NCBI GenBank assembly: GCA_964634615.1
Contig: CAZWLQ010000030.1
Coordinates: forward strand, 1-7,014
Length of the DNA: 7,014 nucleotides
From: EsbW-18 sp964634615
GTDB taxonomy: Bacteria; Patescibacteriota; Minisyncoccia; Phycocordibacterales; EsbW-18
Reading direction: 5' to 3'
This document shows positions 5,443 through 7,014 of this stretch, piece by piece. A model generated the notes under the pieces. The model made no database searches, was not told where the DNA came from, and saw only the letters and a program-made list of their open reading frames with translations. Within the stretch, counting starts at the first letter, position 1. Every line of letters begins with the position of its first letter. Both the position numbers and the translations under genes were made by a program.

Positions 5443-6657
5443 ATGGCTACAAAAATCGATACTGAAGTAGAAAGCTTCGCACGGATCAAAGTCGTGGGTA
5501 TCGGCGGTTCGGGCGGCAACGCGGTGAACCACATGATTGATCAGAAAGTACGCGGCGTTGAATTCATCGCGGTCAACACTGACTCTCAAGATCTCCATCA
5601 CTCGCTCGCAAAGAAAAAGATTCATATCGGTAAGAACCTCACGAAGGGTCTCGGTGCTGGTATGGATCCTGCGGTAGGACGTCGCGCATCAGAAGAAACA
5701 AAAGAAGAAATCCAGGAAGCACTCAAGGGTGCTGACATGGTCTTCATCGCGTGTGGACTCGGTGGTGGTACCGGTTCAGGAGCATCAGGCCCGGTTGCAC
5801 AAGTTGCACGTGAACTCGGCGCGCTTACTATCGGCGTTGTCACAAAACCATTTTCATTCGAAGGCGCCCAGCGCACAAAAATTGCCCTCTCTGCAATCGA
5901 AGAGCTCAAAAAAGAAGTTGATGCCTTGATTGTCATTCCGAACGACCGACTCTTTGGCATCATCCAGAAGGACACGTCCCTCAAGAATGCCTTTGCGATG
6001 TGCGACGAAGTGCTTCGTCAGGCGGTTGAAGGTATTTCAGACTTGATTACGATGCCGGGTATCATCAACCTCGACTTTGCTGACATCCGTGCGGTTCTGC
6101 AAAACGCAGGAAGCGCACTCATGGGTATCGGCACCTCGGGTGGTGAAAAGCGTGCCGTTGAAGCTGCCCAGATGGCGATTAACTCACCACTTCTCGATGT
6201 CTCTGTCGCGGGCGCAAAAGGTGTTCTCTTTGCGGTCGCTGGAGGCGACGATCTCACCATGATGGAAATTCAAGACGCCGCACGTGTCATCACAGAGAAC
6301 GTCGACAAAGAGGCGCGCATCATCTTTGGTGCCATCCGCGATGAACGCTTGAAGAAAAACGAAGTGAAGGTAACCGTCATTGCGTCTGGCTTCCCTGAAA
6401 ACACCGCTGGCAATACCCCACTCTTCCAATTCAATCGCAAAGAGAAGGAGAAGACCGAAGAGGGTGGCAAAATCTTCAATACATTTAGCAAGCCATCGGC
6501 ACTCACTGAATCATTGAAGGAGGAAGTTCGTGAGGAACGCGCCGAGCCAGCTCCGATGCCTGCAAAGCAAGAAAACGTTGAGCTGAAGCCAAAGGCAGAG
6601 GACCTCACCGACGATGAATGGGGTGCAATCCCAGCGTTTCTCCGCCGAAAGAAATAA
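5443..6657 (+). CDS. ftsZ: cell division GTPase FtsZ
   Basis: FtsZ is the tubulin-like GTPase that polymerises into the division ring. The 404 residues show the N-terminal nucleotide loop VVGIGGSGGNAVNHM (17-31), the tubulin signature GGGTGSG (107-113), TKPFSFEG, and the T7 synergy loop NLDFADI (209-215; N209, D211 and D214 match E. coli N207, D209 and D212). The C-terminal globular domain includes VKVTVIASGF. A charged linker of about 60 residues leads to the tail DDEWGAIPAFLRRKK (390-404), the canonical peptide bound by FtsA. Just after the signature, the usual GAAPVVA reads GASGPVA, so the conserved proline moves one position. The frame is open upstream to a TTG at 5344, but the ATG at 5443 gives a typical N-terminus and the extra 33 residues overlap the predicted promoter and leader. 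A strong terminator follows. Identity is secure. Confidence 0.98.
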   Translation: MATKIDTEVESFARIKVVGIGGSGGNAVNHMIDQKVRGVEFIAVNTDSQDLHHSLAKKKIHIGKNLTKGLGAGMDPAVGRRASEETKEEIQEALKGADMVFIACGLGGGTGSGASGPVAQVARELGALTIGVVTKPFSFEGAQRTKIALSAIEELKKEVDALIVIPNDRLFGIIQKDTSLKNAFAMCDEVLRQAVEGISDLITMPGIINLDFADIRAVLQNAGSALMGIGTSGGEKRAVEAAQMAINSPLLDVSVAGAKGVLFAVAGGDDLTMMEIQDAARVITENVDKEARIIFGAIRDERLKKNEVKVTVIASGFPENTAGNTPLFQFNRKEKEKTEEGGKIFNTFSKPSALTESLKEEVREERAEPAPMPAKQENVELKPKAEDLTDDEWGAIPAFLRRKK

Positions 6658-6679
6658 AAGTACGGACAGCACGCAGAAC

Positions 6680-6709
6680 AAAAACCGAGCCAGTAATGGC
6701 TCGGTTTTT
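6680..6709 (+). terminator. intrinsic terminator after ftsZ
   Basis: AAAAACCGAGCC (6680-6691) and GGCTCGGTTTTT (6698-6709) form a perfect 12-bp stem with a 6-nt loop (AGTAAT), and the right arm ends in five T. This is a textbook intrinsic terminator 22 nt after the ftsZ stop. The A/T symmetry also allows weak function on the other strand. It separates ftsZ from the flavoprotein gene. Confidence 0.92.
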
Positions 6710-6747
6710 GCATCGCAGACAATCCTGATTTCTTTACCGTTTCTTGG

Positions 6748-6753
6748 TATACT
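6748..6753 (+). promoter_or_regulatory. -10 box of the flavoprotein gene, predicted leaderless
   Basis: TATACT, in the context TTGGTATACTTGC, ends 7 nt before the ATG at 6761. A TAA directly before the ATG in the same frame excludes an upstream start. The -35 position at 17-nt spacing reads CTGATT, a poor match. Placement after the terminator supports an independent transcription unit. Confidence 0.62.
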
Positions 6754-6760
6754 TGCATAA

Positions 6761-7014
6761 ATGACATACGACACAATCATCATCGGAGGCGGTCCTGCGG
6801 GGGTTGCTGCGGCAGTGTACGCTGCACGAAAGCGCCTCACCACACTTCTCATCGCCAAGGAATTTGGTGGCCAAAGTGTTGTGTCCCCTGAAATCTTCAA
6901 CTGGATTGGTACGAAATCTATCTCTGGCACTGACCTCGCACGATCCTTCAAAGACCACGTTAAAGAGTACGAGAATGATGATTTCACTATTGTCGAAGGA
7001 GAATGGGTCACCGC
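6761..7014 (+). CDS. trxB: thioredoxin reductase-like FAD flavoprotein, 3' end cut by the window
   Basis: Only the first 84 residues are visible. They open with a Rossmann FAD-binding motif (YDTIIIGGGPAGVAAAVYAAR, with G9-x-G11-x2-G14), then a second strand ending in an acidic-side KEFGGQ turn. Next comes NWIGTKSISGTDLARSFKDHVKEY, which fits the N-terminal region of TrxB-family reductases (family form: P-G-[FY] ... ISGPEL). Such enzymes pass electrons from NAD(P)H through FAD and a CxxC pair to thioredoxin. The CxxC, expected near residue 135-140, and the NADPH domain lie beyond the edge, so a ferredoxin-NADP reductase of the same fold or a CxxC-less relative cannot be excluded. The start is fixed by an in-frame TAA just before the ATG and a -10 box 7 nt upstream. 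The gene symbol is provisional. Confidence 0.8.
   Translation, partial: MTYDTIIIGGGPAGVAAAVYAARKRLTTLLIAKEFGGQSVVSPEIFNWIGTKSISGTDLARSFKDHVKEYENDDFTIVEGEWVT

Overview
The window looks like chromosomal housekeeping DNA from a small-genome bacterium of the Candidate Phyla Radiation (Patescibacteria), most likely of Parcubacteria type. This is inferred from the compact divergent proteins, the tight gene packing, the near absence of Shine-Dalgarno sequences, and the divergent bS21 and HisRS-like proteins. No marker gene here fixes the lineage. UGA serves as a stop (end of the leftmost complete gene) and no gene needs it as a sense codon, so the ordinary bacterial code applies.

Layout. On the minus strand, bases 1276 down to 41 hold a three-gene unit: pth (peptidyl-tRNA hydrolase), a 63-residue predicted helical protein of unknown role, and a membrane protein of the YdjM/DUF457 metal-dependent hydrolase type. 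Junctions are 1-nt gaps or overlaps, so the genes are probably co-transcribed. A divergent, partly AT-rich control region (1277-1446) separates this unit from the plus-strand genes: lepB (signal peptidase I), a degenerate HisRS-like protein, rpsU (bS21), ybeY (16S rRNA endonuclease), ftsA, ftsZ, and the start of a thioredoxin-reductase-like flavoprotein cut by the right edge. A strong intrinsic terminator lies between ftsZ and the flavoprotein gene. There are no tRNA or rRNA genes, CRISPR arrays, insertion sequences or phage genes, and no stretch over 300 bases lacks a gene.

How the genes relate. Pth, bS21 and YbeY serve translation and 16S rRNA maturation. FtsA and FtsZ form a matched division pair: FtsA ends in an amphipathic membrane-anchor-like helix and FtsZ ends in the canonical IPAFLRR peptide that FtsA binds. 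LepB serves secretion.

Most notable signals. First, the 399-residue protein beside lepB keeps the overall HisRS architecture, including the insertion and anticodon-binding domains, but has lost the histidine-recognition motif and the class II catalytic arginines. It looks like a HisRS pseudoenzyme and also carries an unusual His/Cys cluster. Second, pth, rpsU, ftsA and the flavoprotein gene each have a TATACT- or TATCTT-like -10 box only 7-9 nt before the ATG, which predicts leaderless mRNAs. Third, ftsZ is the exception, with a leader of roughly 90 nt that can fold.
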